NCBI GenBank assembly: GCA_963082875.1
Contig: OY720103.1
Span: 8,618,001 to 8,682,000, forward strand
Source of the DNA: Corella eumyota
Taxonomy: Eukaryota > Chordata > Ascidiacea > Phlebobranchia > Corellidae
DNA length: 64,000 nucleotides
Reading direction: 5' to 3'
Shown: positions 33,275 to 43,529 of the stretch, piece by piece
Numbering within the stretch: position 1 is the first letter of the stretch
How the letters are laid out: each line of letters begins with the position of its first letter
Notes under the pieces: model-generated
What the model saw: only the letters and a program-made list of their open reading frames with translations
Told to the model about the DNA's origin: nothing
Database searches by the model: none
Made by a program: the position numbers and the translations under genes

Positions 33275-34940
33275 GGGTAAAACCCGGATATCTACGGATA
33301 TTTTTTTATTACGGATATTTTTATATTGCCTACTATATAGTTAAAACTGTACCACGGATATTTTTGTATCGGTTAATATACAGTAAAACTGTATCACAGA
33401 TATTTTTATATTGCTTACTATATAGTTAAACTGTATCACAGATATTTTTATATTGCCTACTATACAGTAAAACTGTATCACGGATATTTTTATATTGCCT
33501 ACTATATAGTTAAAACTGTATCACGGATATTTTTATATTGCCTACTATATAGTTAAAACTGTACCACGGATATTTTTATATTGCCTACTATATAGTTAAA
33601 ACTGTACCACAGATAATTTTATATCGGTTTGTATTGGTTAATATACAGTAAAACTGTATCACGGATATTTTTATATTGCCTACTATACAGTAAAACTGTA
33701 TCACAGATATTTTTATATCAGTTAATATACATAAAAACTGTATCAAAGATATTTTTATATTGCGTACTATATAGTTAAAAGTTTATCACCCACATTTTCA
33801 TATTGGTTAATATATATTTAAAACAGGTCGCCCGAATATAAGGAAATAGAAGGAACGGAAAATAAAAGAACGGAAAATGAAGGAACCGGAAAATAAAGGA
33901 ACTGGAAAATAAAGGAAAGCAAAAAAGGAGAAGGCGGAATCTTAAATACTAAAATGCGAAAATAGTGTCGACTGTTTATTTAGGATTACTGTTATTTATT
34001 TGAGAACTGATGAGCGGTAATAAGTTAATTTTTATTACCCCAGCATTCCCTAACCTTTTTCTATTAAATGCCCAATTAAAATAATAATGACTTAAATACA
34101 AATAAACAGTCAACATGAATTTCCGCGTTTTATTTTTTTAAGATTACGCCTCTTCCTTTTTTACTTTCCTATAATTCCGTTTCTGATCCTCCATTTTCCA
34201 GTTCCTTCATTTTCCGTTCCTTTATTTTCCGGCTCCTTTATTTTCCGGTTCCTTCATTTTCTGTTCCTTCAATTTCCGTTCCCTTATTTTCCATTCCCTC
34301 AAATTCCGCGTCCCCTTTAAACCTGTATCATGGATATTTTTATATCGGTTAATAAATAGTTAAATCTGTATCATGGATATTTTTATATTGCCTACTATAT
34401 ATATAGTTAAACTGTATCATGGATATTTTTATATCGGTTAACACATTATAATCAATGAGATTGGGAGTAAAAAATTTCTCGCAGCCGAAATATAGCATGA
34501 AACGCCAATGCTCACTAAAAGTGATCTCCCGCTAATAAATCAATTTTAAAAATTTTAATAAATCGATAATGGACATAACACAATATGTTATATACAAATA
34601 TCCGTAATACAGTTTAACTATATATTAACCGATATAAAAATATCCGTAATACAGTTTTACTGTATATTAACCGATATGAAAATATCCGTGATACAGTTTT
34701 TACTGTATAGTAGGAAATATAAAAATATCCATGATAAACATATTGAGACGTAACAATCAATGCAAAAATATCCATGATGCACATATTTTAATACAAAAAT
34801 AAATGTTATTTGCAGGTTTTAATATAGTAATTAAGTTTTGCTGTAATAATCAGTTTAAAAGTATTCAGGACATTTAATTTTAAGCGTAATTGCCTATAAA
34901 AAAATATCCGGCAATATCAATAAGGATCCAGGTTTTACCA
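33275..34940. mobile_element. Foldback-type DNA element made of inverted tandem repeats
   Basis: The ends are inverted: gggtaaaacccggatat (33275-33291) and aggatccaggttttacca (34923-34940). The left arm is a tandem array (about 33290-33830 and 34325-34440) of a roughly 43-bp unit, acggatatttttatattgcc followed by tactatatagttaaaactgt. The right arm (about 34560-34790) carries the same unit in reverse complement. There is no coding sequence. This fits foldback or long-TIR non-autonomous elements. A different palindromic element has inserted at 33835-34315. Confidence 0.6.
33835..34315. mobile_element. Palindromic (MITE-like) insertion in the minisatellite
   Basis: A 481-bp block with tttaaaac (33827-33834) on one side and tttaaac (34316-34322) on the other, interrupting a satellite unit that continues as ctgtatcatgg. 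The left arm is a run of ggaacggaaaat-like repeats; the right arm holds their complement (attttccgttcc), and actgtttattt/aaataaacagt pair further in. No coding sequence. Confidence 0.65.
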
Positions 34941-36280
34941 ACTGCTAAATTCAAGCAGACAAGCGAGGTCTGTTAATAAACTGAAGTAATTTTGTCGTGT
35001 GCCTCATATTAAAAACTTTGAATAAACATCAAACACTAAAAAACTTGTCTGCTTATGTTAACTTAGACTTAAAACCTAAAAGAAATAAAAAGTTAAATTG
35101 AAAAATTGAAAGTGTTTTTTACCGTTAAATTTCGTGAAAATTAAACAATTTATAGCAATTAAAGCATTACAAATGTACTTTAATTAAAAAAATATTAAAT
35201 TATTGCACTGCATTTATTCAAAACTAAATTATTATTAAGATATTAATGTTTAAAATACGTTAATAACTTAAATAAAAAAAGAAACCTAAGCACTAAGCAA
35301 AACAGTAAGCAAACTGAAACTTGATTGTACGGTTGAATAACTCTTTTTAAATTTATGTATTTATCCTCGAATATTTACAAATAAAATTGAAAGATAATAA
35401 ATAATTAGAAATATAATAATTATAAAAATATTATGTTAATTTTTTACAACTAAAAGTAAAGTTATGCTATTTTTCGATACCGAAAAAATCATTTTTTATT
35501 AATTTTAAACAGTTTAATAAAATTAAGTAGTTTTACAAACCAAATGTAAACCCATTTGCTACTGGTATACAACGTCACATTATTTTCATATAAGACTGTT
35601 AGCAAGTTTTACGTAAAGTAACAGCTTAAACATTTAATCATAATTAACTTTTTAATTTAAAACTATTTATAAGGTTCTTGTTAAAAAGCTTAGGCAAGTT
35701 GCAAGTTTTAATTCAATTATGTTGGATTAACGATTTCGACCCCAGTTATAAACACAACAATGCTAGTTGAACAAGCAAAGCAGTTTATGGTTAATGTGTT
35801 TCACTTCTTAAAATCACAATATTAAAAAACGTAATTAACCCAGCATAACTTTAGAAGTCACGTGCTAAAAAAATAATTTATCTTTGGTGATGAAAAAAAA
35901 TTAAAAATATATATATATTTTCTTTATTAACAATATTATTACACATCTACATAAAAAAATTAATTAACAGATTGCGATATCCCCAAAAAATAGAAAAAGG
36001 CGGCATTTATAAGAAATAACTAAATAATAACACGAATACAGTCAGATACATATAAGCATATAGCAAAAAATCACCCAAAAAGCGATGTTGACAGTTCAAC
36101 TGTGATTTATCTTAATTATATTTTTAGATTTAAAAACAATTTTTGTTAAATAAATAAACAAATTAATACAAGGACAACATTTACGAACTTTAGCAATATA
36201 AATTGTGTAGCGGACACACAAGAGGAAGTAATTTAATGTATTTACACCAAACATGAATTGTTCGATGTTAAAATACTTTC
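34941..36280. repeat. AT-rich stretch; dispersed repeat at 35600-35745
   Basis: No gene. The segment 35600-35745 (ttacgtaaagtaacagctta, then aaacatttaatcataattaa) recurs inverted at 55715-55850 with clear similarity, marking a dispersed repeat of unknown class. Confidence 0.5.
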
Positions 36281-36284
36281 AATT

Positions 36285-36690
36285 GAGCTAAATCCAGCTG
36301 GTTACTTGTTCCATAAATTTTTTTACGACGAGGCACGATAAAAATAAGTGAGTAAGTGTTTCAGTATTTTTCTTACAAAACGTACAATTTTTTGAATCTA
36401 TTTTTCCAAAAGCAAATAGTGTTTCGTTCGTTACTGTTGTTCTAAGATTTAATTTGATTTAAAATGAAACTAGTTTAGTTTCATAACTACACTGTTAAAT
36501 GTTTGTGTAAATTTTTTTCCTTAAGTCAATTGTCCATTTAGGTTGTATTTTTCTAAGGTAATTTGGTGTTTTTGTTAACATTAAAGCATAACTTTGTTTG
36601 ACCGTCGCGCATTTTTCCAAATTAAAATCTTTTAACGTTTTAGTTGAAGAGATGGTTCGGTCGCAGAGTTTCTTTTTTAAATTATGTTAA
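36285..36690 (-). pseudogene. LINE 3' fragment (C-terminal Cys-His region)
   Basis: The minus strand reads NLEKCATVKQSYALM and TPNYLRKIQPKWTIDL near 36650-36550, and then FGKIDSKNCTFCKKNTETLT followed by HLFLSCLVVKKFMEQVTSW near 36420-36300. A C-x2-C...H-x4-C finger after the reverse transcriptase is characteristic of L1/Tx1-type LINE ORF2 C-termini. The remainder is missing and frames are interrupted. Confidence 0.6.
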
Positions 36691-37462
36691 AATTTTTTCA
36701 ACTTGCACGAGGAAACCATTATTTTAAAAATTGGTCAAGTAGTTTTCGAGATATCGGGATTTGCAGTTAAAATATTGTAAATAGGGAAAGTCCCTACGCT
36801 CGCAAGACATAGAAAAATATTCTTATTTTGCCCTTTCTTTGCCGTTTGTTGTAATTTTTTTTAGCAAAAAACAAACTTAGCAAAAAAAGCAAAGTTTATC
36901 CATATTATATAAAACAGTTGTTACTTTCTAAGTATTTTTAATTGGGTAGGCCGTATTTTAAAAAAATTAATAAATTATGGGTATGCTGTTAATTTTGAAA
37001 GTTTACCAGCCAAACAAACACTTACAAGATCATATTTTTAAACATTTATACTTACATTCAAAAAATTGTAGTTATAACAGATTAGTATTGCTACTACATC
37101 TGTCAGTCTGTACATATACCAAAGGAACACCAAACGACAATTTTCTGGCATTCTTGTTGCTATAACAACGAAGCGTTAAAGTTAAAATATTTTAACTCGA
37201 CCGTTTTTTTCGGTCATTTTAACGCTTTAGACAGGAAGTGACGTAATATTTTTAACGCTTCATCAAAAAAACGCTTTTAACGCTACATGTTTGAAATGCA
37301 ACAACAAATTGGCAGACACAAAACAGTGTCAACTTTTGCTCGTACAAAATTTTGGATTTTTACGAAAAATTTTCACGAAATTGCACAAAATAATGAAACC
37401 AGTTTAAAAAGTTGATTTTGAAATATTTATTCGGTAGTGGTTGGCGTAGTTTAAAGGTAACC
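36691..37462. other. Upstream flank of the TXNL4A-like gene copy
   Basis: AT-rich, no gene recognised. A small hairpin (gaccgttttttcggtc-like) lies at about 37198-37218, and aacgctt-type motifs repeat between 37230 and 37290. Confidence 0.4.
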
Positions 37463-38743
37463 ATGTTGTACATGCTTCTCCATCTTACAAGCGGCTGGCA
37501 AGTCGATCAATCGATCTTAAACGAGCAAAAAAAGTTGTCGTGATCGTGATTCAGTTCGGTCACGTTTGGGACCTGCACCTGGCCTGCATGAAAATGAACG
37601 AGGTATTAAATGATTTTAATTATAATAAGTTTAATAATGTTCAAATTTGGTACGATATTTAAGACTAAATTTTAGGTAAACTCAGCATAAGTTTAATATT
37701 TTTTGGTGAAAAAGTGGATTTGTGTCATTTTGTTTACTAGACTTTTTAGAATATATTTTTTATGTTTTAAAGAAGTTTAATTAAGAATAAAATACTAAAG
37801 AGAATAAAGTTTTTTATATGATAATATTTATGTAAATGTGGCATTATTTTAAACAAAACTAAAAAAAAGAAAATGTTTTATTGATAAAATTAAGTTTTTT
37901 GATTATTCTGCGAAATATTTAATTTGGACATTTATACAACACAACTATTTTACTGTAAAATTCTGTAGGTGACATTCTAATAAATCAACAATTTTTAACG
38001 TTTAGACCTTGTATAGTATAGCTGACAAAGTGAAGAACTTTGCTGTTGTTTACTTGGTTGACATTACTGAGGTGCCAGACTTCAACAAAATGTACGAATT
38101 ATACGACCCCCGCACAACTATGTTCTTTTCCAGGTTGTTATTTACAGAATGTAATTTTGTCGGCACAAGTATTAAGTATTAGAAAGACTAACCCGCGGTT
38201 TGCGGTTCGATTCTTATTGATTCAATAAACCAGCAAATGGTGTAGTGGTCAGAACACTTAGCTACACCACATAAAGTCCTGGATTCAATCCCTACGGCTC
38301 TCATGCTGTAGCGCCCTTGAGTAAGGTGCTATTAACAGTATGAACTTCTGCTAAGCCATCACTTAATCAGCAGCATAATTATCAGGCTATTATGATCTGT
38401 AATATCCCAAACTGCCACAGGCAACTAAAGACTTGGTCGGGTAATTACTGTTACTCAATGTTTAGGTCGGTAAATTGACCTTTATAAATAAATACAACAA
38501 AAAAGTATAACAAATCAAATATTAAAATTAGGTTTAAAATATTTACAAATTACTGAATAAAAATTGTTTCCAGGAACAAGCATATAATGATCGATCTTGG
38601 GACCGGAAACAACAACAAGATTAACTGGCCGATGGAGGATAAACAAGAAATGATCGACATTCTAGAGACAATATTTAGGGGGCAAGAAAAGAGGAGGGAA
38701 TTTGTGGTTTCCAAAGGATTACTCAACAAAATATCAATATTAA
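37463..38743 (+). pseudogene. TXNL4A: TXNL4A (Dim1, U5 snRNP 15-kDa protein) copy, three exons, broken
   Basis: TXNL4A is a 142-residue thioredoxin-fold component of the U5/tri-snRNP, needed for splicing in the nucleus. Exon 1 (37463-37602) reads MLYMLLHLTSGWQVDQSILN, shifts frame near 37530, and resumes as VVVIVIQFGHVWD and CMKMNE with two extra residues. Exon 2 (38006-38133) is clean: LYSIADKVKNFAVVYLVDIT and EVPDFNKMYELYDP. Exon 3 (from 38574) has MIDLGTGNNNKINWPMEDKQ. It then loses two bases near 38712, so the final DYSTKYQ is out of frame. Introns are retained, so this is a duplicated gene copy, not a processed one. As the protein is nearly invariant in eukaryotes, a functional copy must exist elsewhere. 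Confidence 0.9.
38230..38492 (+). repeat. SINE in intron 2 of the TXNL4A copy
   Basis: Full-length, head (atggtgtagtggtcagaaca) to tail, with a diverged B box (ggattcaatccc). Confidence 0.85.
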
Positions 38744-38945
38744 CGAGTAGGAATATTCTAAAATTTATTGGTTTGTTGTCAGTTTAAAAAAATGAAGTTT
38801 ATTCAAAACACATTAACTTTAAAAAATTATTTATGCTTGGTATTAAGTATTTATATTTGATATTTTTTATAAAAATTTTTTTTTTGTAAGAATTAGAAAT
38901 TTAAAAAATATTTTTTTTTAATTTCTATTTTATTAATTTTTTTAG

Positions 38946-40390
38946 ATGGCAACATAGAAGTTGAATGGATCGAGGGTGACGTCACAGATCGTAGTAGTCT
39001 CATGTCAGTCGTACAAAGATGTCACGTGGTCTTGCATATGGCCAGTGTCATCGATTACAAGGAATTAAGCCCCCGTCAAAAATTATGGAAAATAAATGTT
39101 GGAGGTAGGTATTGTGATGTCATAAGTGATGTCATTGTTATAGTAGATTTCGACAACATAGTTTATTTATTCTAGAACTTAAATGATGTAGATTACTACA
39201 GCCTATTCTTTAATATATTATGATGTCATATAGGAACAATGAACGTGCTGGATGCTTGTTGTGCAAACAATGTTGGTTACTGTCTCTACACGAGCTCAAT
39301 CGAGGCTTTCGGACTAAACCGAACACTATTTACTATTACTCTTCTGTGACGACATATGGAAGAACAAAGAAGGACGCGAGGAGCTTGTTCTGGAGTGAAA
39401 CGAAAAAAAGATGAAATATGCAGAGGTGGCGTCATTTTAGGTGAAGTCACATTATTTACATTTATTTTTTTATTATATTTTTATCCTTGATGCGGAAAAG
39501 TTGAAAAAGTGTCCCAAACATAGAGTAACAATAGTTACTCCAACCCAGTCTCAAGTTGCCTGTGGCAGTTTGAGCTATTATGAATAATTGTCCGATAATT
39601 ATGCTGCCGATTAAGTGCTGGCTTGGCAGAAATTTATATTGTTTATAACACCTTACTCAAGGGCTCTACAGCATGAGAGTAGTGGGGATTGAACCTACGA
39701 CCTTATGGTGGTGTACGAAGTGTTCTTAATACTACACCACGCTGTCGGTCTACTCGGCATATAATTGTATGCTTTTGTTCTTTTTTATTATTGACGCCAT
39801 AATATTTTGTAGAAAGTGGTCATGTGTGTACTTAGAGGTTCTGGTATTTGTGGCGAAAATGACAACATCACCAAATCGATTCTTTTGCACCACCTTGCGA
39901 CTAAAGTGATCTAGTCTTCAATTCCAACAGAGGTGCTACAAACTGTTGAAAACGTGGCTTGGTGTCATGTGATTGCGGCAAAAAAATGAAAACTTAGTTG
40001 TTTACTGCTTTAATATTGGGTTAGTGTGCGAAAGGTCTCTGGTTCGAGCACCACCACAGCCATTTATAGCTCTGGTTGTAACTAATATGTCTCAACATGA
40101 CTTTACTGAAGGGTTAGCTTTACAGTTTAGGAAAAAAATATTGGTTTATGTTTAATTTAAGTTTATTAATTTTAAAGAAATAAACTTGTATTCTAACTGT
40201 AACTTATATTGTACAGGAGTCCCCTTCTTTGGTTGGGGGAAACACCTACTTTCTGTGTGATGAAACCCCAGAATTATCCTTGCTTAGATTAAAGTTGAAA
40301 TTCTACAAATATTTGTGGTTTACCATCCATAAGAAGGAGCCGGTGTTGCCAGTTTGGTTGTTTATCCTTATTTTATCCTTGGTTGTTTGG
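38946..40390 (+). pseudogene. 3-beta-hydroxysteroid dehydrogenase/SDR-like gene, 5'-truncated and broken
   Basis: Four exon-like blocks follow the order of the 3-beta-HSD family. 38946-39104 is VEWIEGDVTDRSSLMSVVQR with VLHMASVIDY. 39234-39441 is GTMNVLDACC and LYTSSIEAFG, a TGA at 39347, then YGRTKKDARSL in another frame. 39813-39987 is CVLRGSGICGENDN, a TAG at 39912, then VENVAWCHVIAAKK. 40217-40390 is GGNTYFLCDETPELS with a hydrophobic segment. YGRTK corresponds to the catalytic Tyr-x3-Lys. The N-terminal NAD-binding GxxGxxG exon is missing. The last block runs into a SINE. Such enzymes oxidise 3-beta-hydroxysteroids in ER membranes; this copy cannot. Confidence 0.82.
39478..39749 (-). repeat. 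SINE within the 3-beta-HSD-like pseudogene
   Basis: Full-length, tail-to-head, between the second and third exon blocks. Confidence 0.85.
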
Positions 40391-40394
40391 TGTT

Positions 40395-40473
40395 CAAGGG
40401 CTCTACAGCATAAGAGCAGTGGGGATTAAACCCAGGACCTCATTTAATTAATTCAAATGTTCTAACCATTACA
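40395..40473 (-). repeat. SINE head fragment truncating the 3-beta-HSD-like exon
   Basis: Only the tRNA-like part (caagggctctacagcataag ... ttctaaccattac) remains. It follows the last recognisable exon directly and supplies the in-frame stop. Confidence 0.7.
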
Positions 40474-40670
40474 TTCCTATTTCGTTGTGGCAGTTTTCAT
40501 TAGAGTTATTATGTGATCCAACCTGTAAAAATCTGATAAAATGGTCCGGCGAAAAATGGCAGTTTAAAATGGAGGAACCTGATGAAGTGGCAAAGTAATT
40601 TCTACCATTTTTATATTTTACATCCAAAGTTTTTTTTTACATTATTTTTTCTTTTATTAGTAGTTGCTGT

Positions 40671-40833
40671 AGCTTATTGTAGTAGTTTAATCCTCTGGGC
40701 TTTATTACATAAGGTTGAGGGTTTGATCCCCACTGGATTCATAATGTAGTGCCCTTGATTAAAGCGTTATGAACAAAACAAACTTCTACTGAGCTAAAAA
40801 CAATCGGCAGATTATTTATCAGGCAAATATAAT
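40671..40833 (+). repeat. SINE, old and diverged
   Basis: Weak copy: gggtttgatccccactgg (B box), then tagtgcccttgattaaagcg and caggcaaatataatc. It abuts the next copy. Confidence 0.65.
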
Positions 40834-40835
40834 CA

Positions 40836-41108
40836 ACTGGCAGGTGTTTAGAACACTTGCTACACCACCATGAGGTCGTGGGTTTAATCCCCACTGCTCT
40901 CATGCTGTAGTACCCTTAAGTAAGGCGCTATAAACGATATAAACTCCTGCTGAGCCAGCACTTATTCAGCAGCATAATTATCGGGCAATTATATTCTATA
41001 ATATCCTAAACTACCAAAGGCAACTCGGGACTGGGTCAGAGTAACAAATGTTACTTTATGTTAAGGTCGCACAATGTGCGACCTTTCCACATCGAGGATA
41101 AATAAAAA
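40836..41108 (+). repeat. SINE, full length
   Basis: Head ctggcaggtg, B box gggtttaatcccc, tail ccacatcgaggataaataaa. An extra inverted heptamer (ggtcgcac/gtgcgacc) lies near the tail. Confidence 0.85.
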
Positions 41109-41444
41109 ATTATATATTAACTTTATTCAATTAAATTCTGTAATTTTTTTAGGCGATGGGGCTTAAGAAAAAATAAACCAAAAATGACAAACGAAAAATT
41201 ATCAAGAGGAATTCGGTATAACTAAGATAAAAATATCATTGTCAAATGTCCATGGTAATAAAATGTTCAATGTTTTTATTACAAATAAATGTTAACATCG
41301 ATTTTTTTTTATCTAATCCCTCCTTTGGAAAATACTTTTTGTAAAATGTTGTTTTCGAAATTTTGATATGTTCACGTAATTAGTTTTTCTGGCATATTGG
41401 CTTCGTCATTTTAATTTTATAATTTTCCGAATCTTTAAATAAAT

Positions 41445-41700
41445 CTGACAGCGAGTCATACTAATGAGAACACTTAGCATCACTACATGAGGTCTTAGGT
41501 TCGATCCCCAGTGATTTAATGCTGTAGCGCCCTTGAGTAAGGTGCTGTAAACAGAACTTCTGCTGAGCCAGTACCTAATCAGCGGCATGATTATCAGGGA
41601 ATTATAATCAATAATATCCCAAACTGCAACAGGCAACTGGAGACTGGGTCGGGGTAACAAAAGATGGTCATGAAGTCGATCTTCTGGCATTAAAGAAAAA
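41445..41700 (+). repeat. SINE, diverged head
   Basis: The A-box region is rearranged, but the B box (taggttcgatcccc) and the body and tail are family-typical. Confidence 0.8.
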
Positions 41701-41920
41701 TAAATTTAAAAATAATTCTCTGTTTTTTTTAATATTTTTTTGTTTTAGGCATTATGTTTACAAGTATGTGAACAACTTGGAACGGATTTTGGGTTTTACA
41801 GCTTCTGAAATTCATAAAACGATCGGAATCCAACCTTTATTTGATGAAATTAAAAATTCAAAACTGAATAGCAAAAAAAATGCCGGTAAAAATAATTTTT
41901 CACCATTTTCATGTTAAATT

Positions 41921-42285
41921 ATTTATCCTTGATTTGAAAAGGTCGACTTCACAACCTAAACATAAAGTAACATCAGTTACTTTGACCCAGTCTTGAGTTG
42001 CCTGTGGCAGTTTGGGATAATGTAAATTATAATGCCCGATAATTAAGCTGCTGATTAAGTGCTTGCTCAGCAGGAGTTTATACCGATTGTAGCACCTTAC
42101 TCTAGGGTGCTACAGCATGAGATCAGTGGGGATTGAACCGACGGCCTCATGTGTGGTTTAGCAAGTGTTCTTACCACTACACCACGCTGCCACTACACGA
42201 CACCACTTAAGGGTGTTACATCTTTAAAGTAGCGGGGATCGAACCAAAAACCTTATGTAGTGAAGCCAAATGTTGTAACCAATAT
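41921..42285 (-). repeat. SINE (41921-42192) plus a second head fragment (42197-42285)
   Basis: A full-length tail-to-head copy ends at ccacgctgcc. It is followed at once by an older partial head in the same orientation (agtagcggggatcgaacc). Confidence 0.8.
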
Positions 42286-42508
42286 GAAATTATGACCTAT
42301 TAATTTATATTTTTTTTTTAGACCGAGGCAATTTTAATTTAATTCTACCAAAGGCAAAGCAAGACGCATCGAGTTCAAATCCCACTGAATGCATTCAAGA
42401 AAAGATTTTTGCTACCAACTAGGATATAAAGAAAATTGTCAATCTTTCGGGTATGTACTTTTAAATTTTATATATAAAATATTTATTTTGTTGAAAAATA
42501 TCTTTTTG

Positions 42509-42840
42509 AACTCCCGCTAAGCCAGCACTTAATCAACAGCTTAATAAGCTAACAATTATAATCAATACCAACAGCAGGGTGTAGTGGTAAATATACTTGC
42601 TACACCACCATGAGGTCGTTCAATTCCCACATGCTCTAATGCTGTAGCGCTCTTGAGTAAGGTGCTATAAACAGTATGAACTCCTGCTGAGCCAGCACTT
42701 AATCAGCAGCATAATTATCGGGCAATTATATTCTATAATATCCCAAACTACCAAAGACAACTCGAGACTGGGTCGGAGTAACTAATGTTACTCTATGTTT
42801 AAGCCATGAAGTCAACCTTCCCACATTGAGGATAAATAAA
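42509..42840 (+). repeat. SINE fragment (42509-42566) and full SINE (42569-42840)
   Basis: The first is a body fragment (gctaagccagcacttaatca). The second is complete, from agcagggtgtagtggtaa to ccacattgaggataaataaa. Confidence 0.85.
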
Positions 42841-43188
42841 TTACAAGACGTATTGATAATGCATTTTTTCTATTTTTTAGATGTGAGCAGCACTCTTAAC
42901 TACAATGACAACTATGTAAACACATTAAATGAACAACCCCTGCTCTTCGAGACCGAAAACAAACAAAACTAAAATTTTAAGATTTTTGTTAATTTGATGA
43001 AATATAAAATTCAAAAATTTAAATTATTTTAGCACTGTCTTCTTATGTATATATATATAAAATTCTGTCTAAAAATTATTTTTTTAAATTGTTTACTTTA
43101 GTAAAATTTGTTTTTAATGTACATATATTAGCATCATAAATACATATTGTAAAAAAAATTATTTTAGAGTAATATTTTTAAATTGTCC

Positions 43189-43520
43189 TCTTGGTGGGGT
43201 TGATGTCCAATAGTTATGCTACTAAATAAGTGTTGGCTCAGCAGTCCGGTAGTGTGGTTAAGCGGTCCTGGCAGTGGATTACAAGCCGAAAGATTTAGGG
43301 TTCGAGCCGCACCATTGCCACACTATTCACCCTTGAGCCCGGCGTTTACGGATAGCTCATACAGTCATAACAGCACACACTTAGCCAATAAAAAATATAA
43401 AACCTATCACAAAAAAAGTGGTGGTTCAGCAGAATTTTATACTGCTTATAGTTGAACTAAATAGCGCCAAAACGTGAGAGCAGTGAGGATCGAACCAAGG
43501 ACCTCTTGCTCGGGCTTTCA
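43189..43520 (-). repeat. SINE split by a second tRNA-SINE family
   Basis: The older SINE (tgctactaaataagtgttgg ... agtgaggatcgaacc) is interrupted at 43245-43422. The flanks ggctcagcag (43235-43244) and ggttcagcag (43423-43432) form a 10-bp target duplication with one difference. Confidence 0.8.
43245..43422 (+). repeat. Second tRNA-derived SINE family, nested
   Basis: Head tccggtagtgtggttaagcg (A box) and gggttcgagccgcacca (B box) with a tRNA-like arm between them, then a short body and an A-rich tail (caaaaaaagtg). It is unlike the abundant family. A weak relative of its B-box region may lie at about 40020-40090. Confidence 0.75.
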
Positions 43521-43529
43521 CAGTATTTT

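Larger units (their letters stand above)
41749..42972 (+). pseudogene. Three phase-compatible exons of an unrecognised gene
   Basis: Exons 41749-41885, 42322-42450 and 42881-42972 join in phase 1 at both junctions and end in TAA. They encode HYVYKYVNNLERILGFTASE, then IQPLFDEIKNSKLNSKKN, then FNLILPKAKQDASSSN, then EKIFATN. An in-frame TAG follows at 42420, then IKKIVNLSDVSSTLNYNDN and FETENKQN. No domain is recognised. They may be the 3' end of the dehydrogenase-like gene or of another gene whose 5' part is lost. The long consistent frame supports real coding ancestry. If TAG is the natural stop, the third exon is untranslated. Confidence 0.5.
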
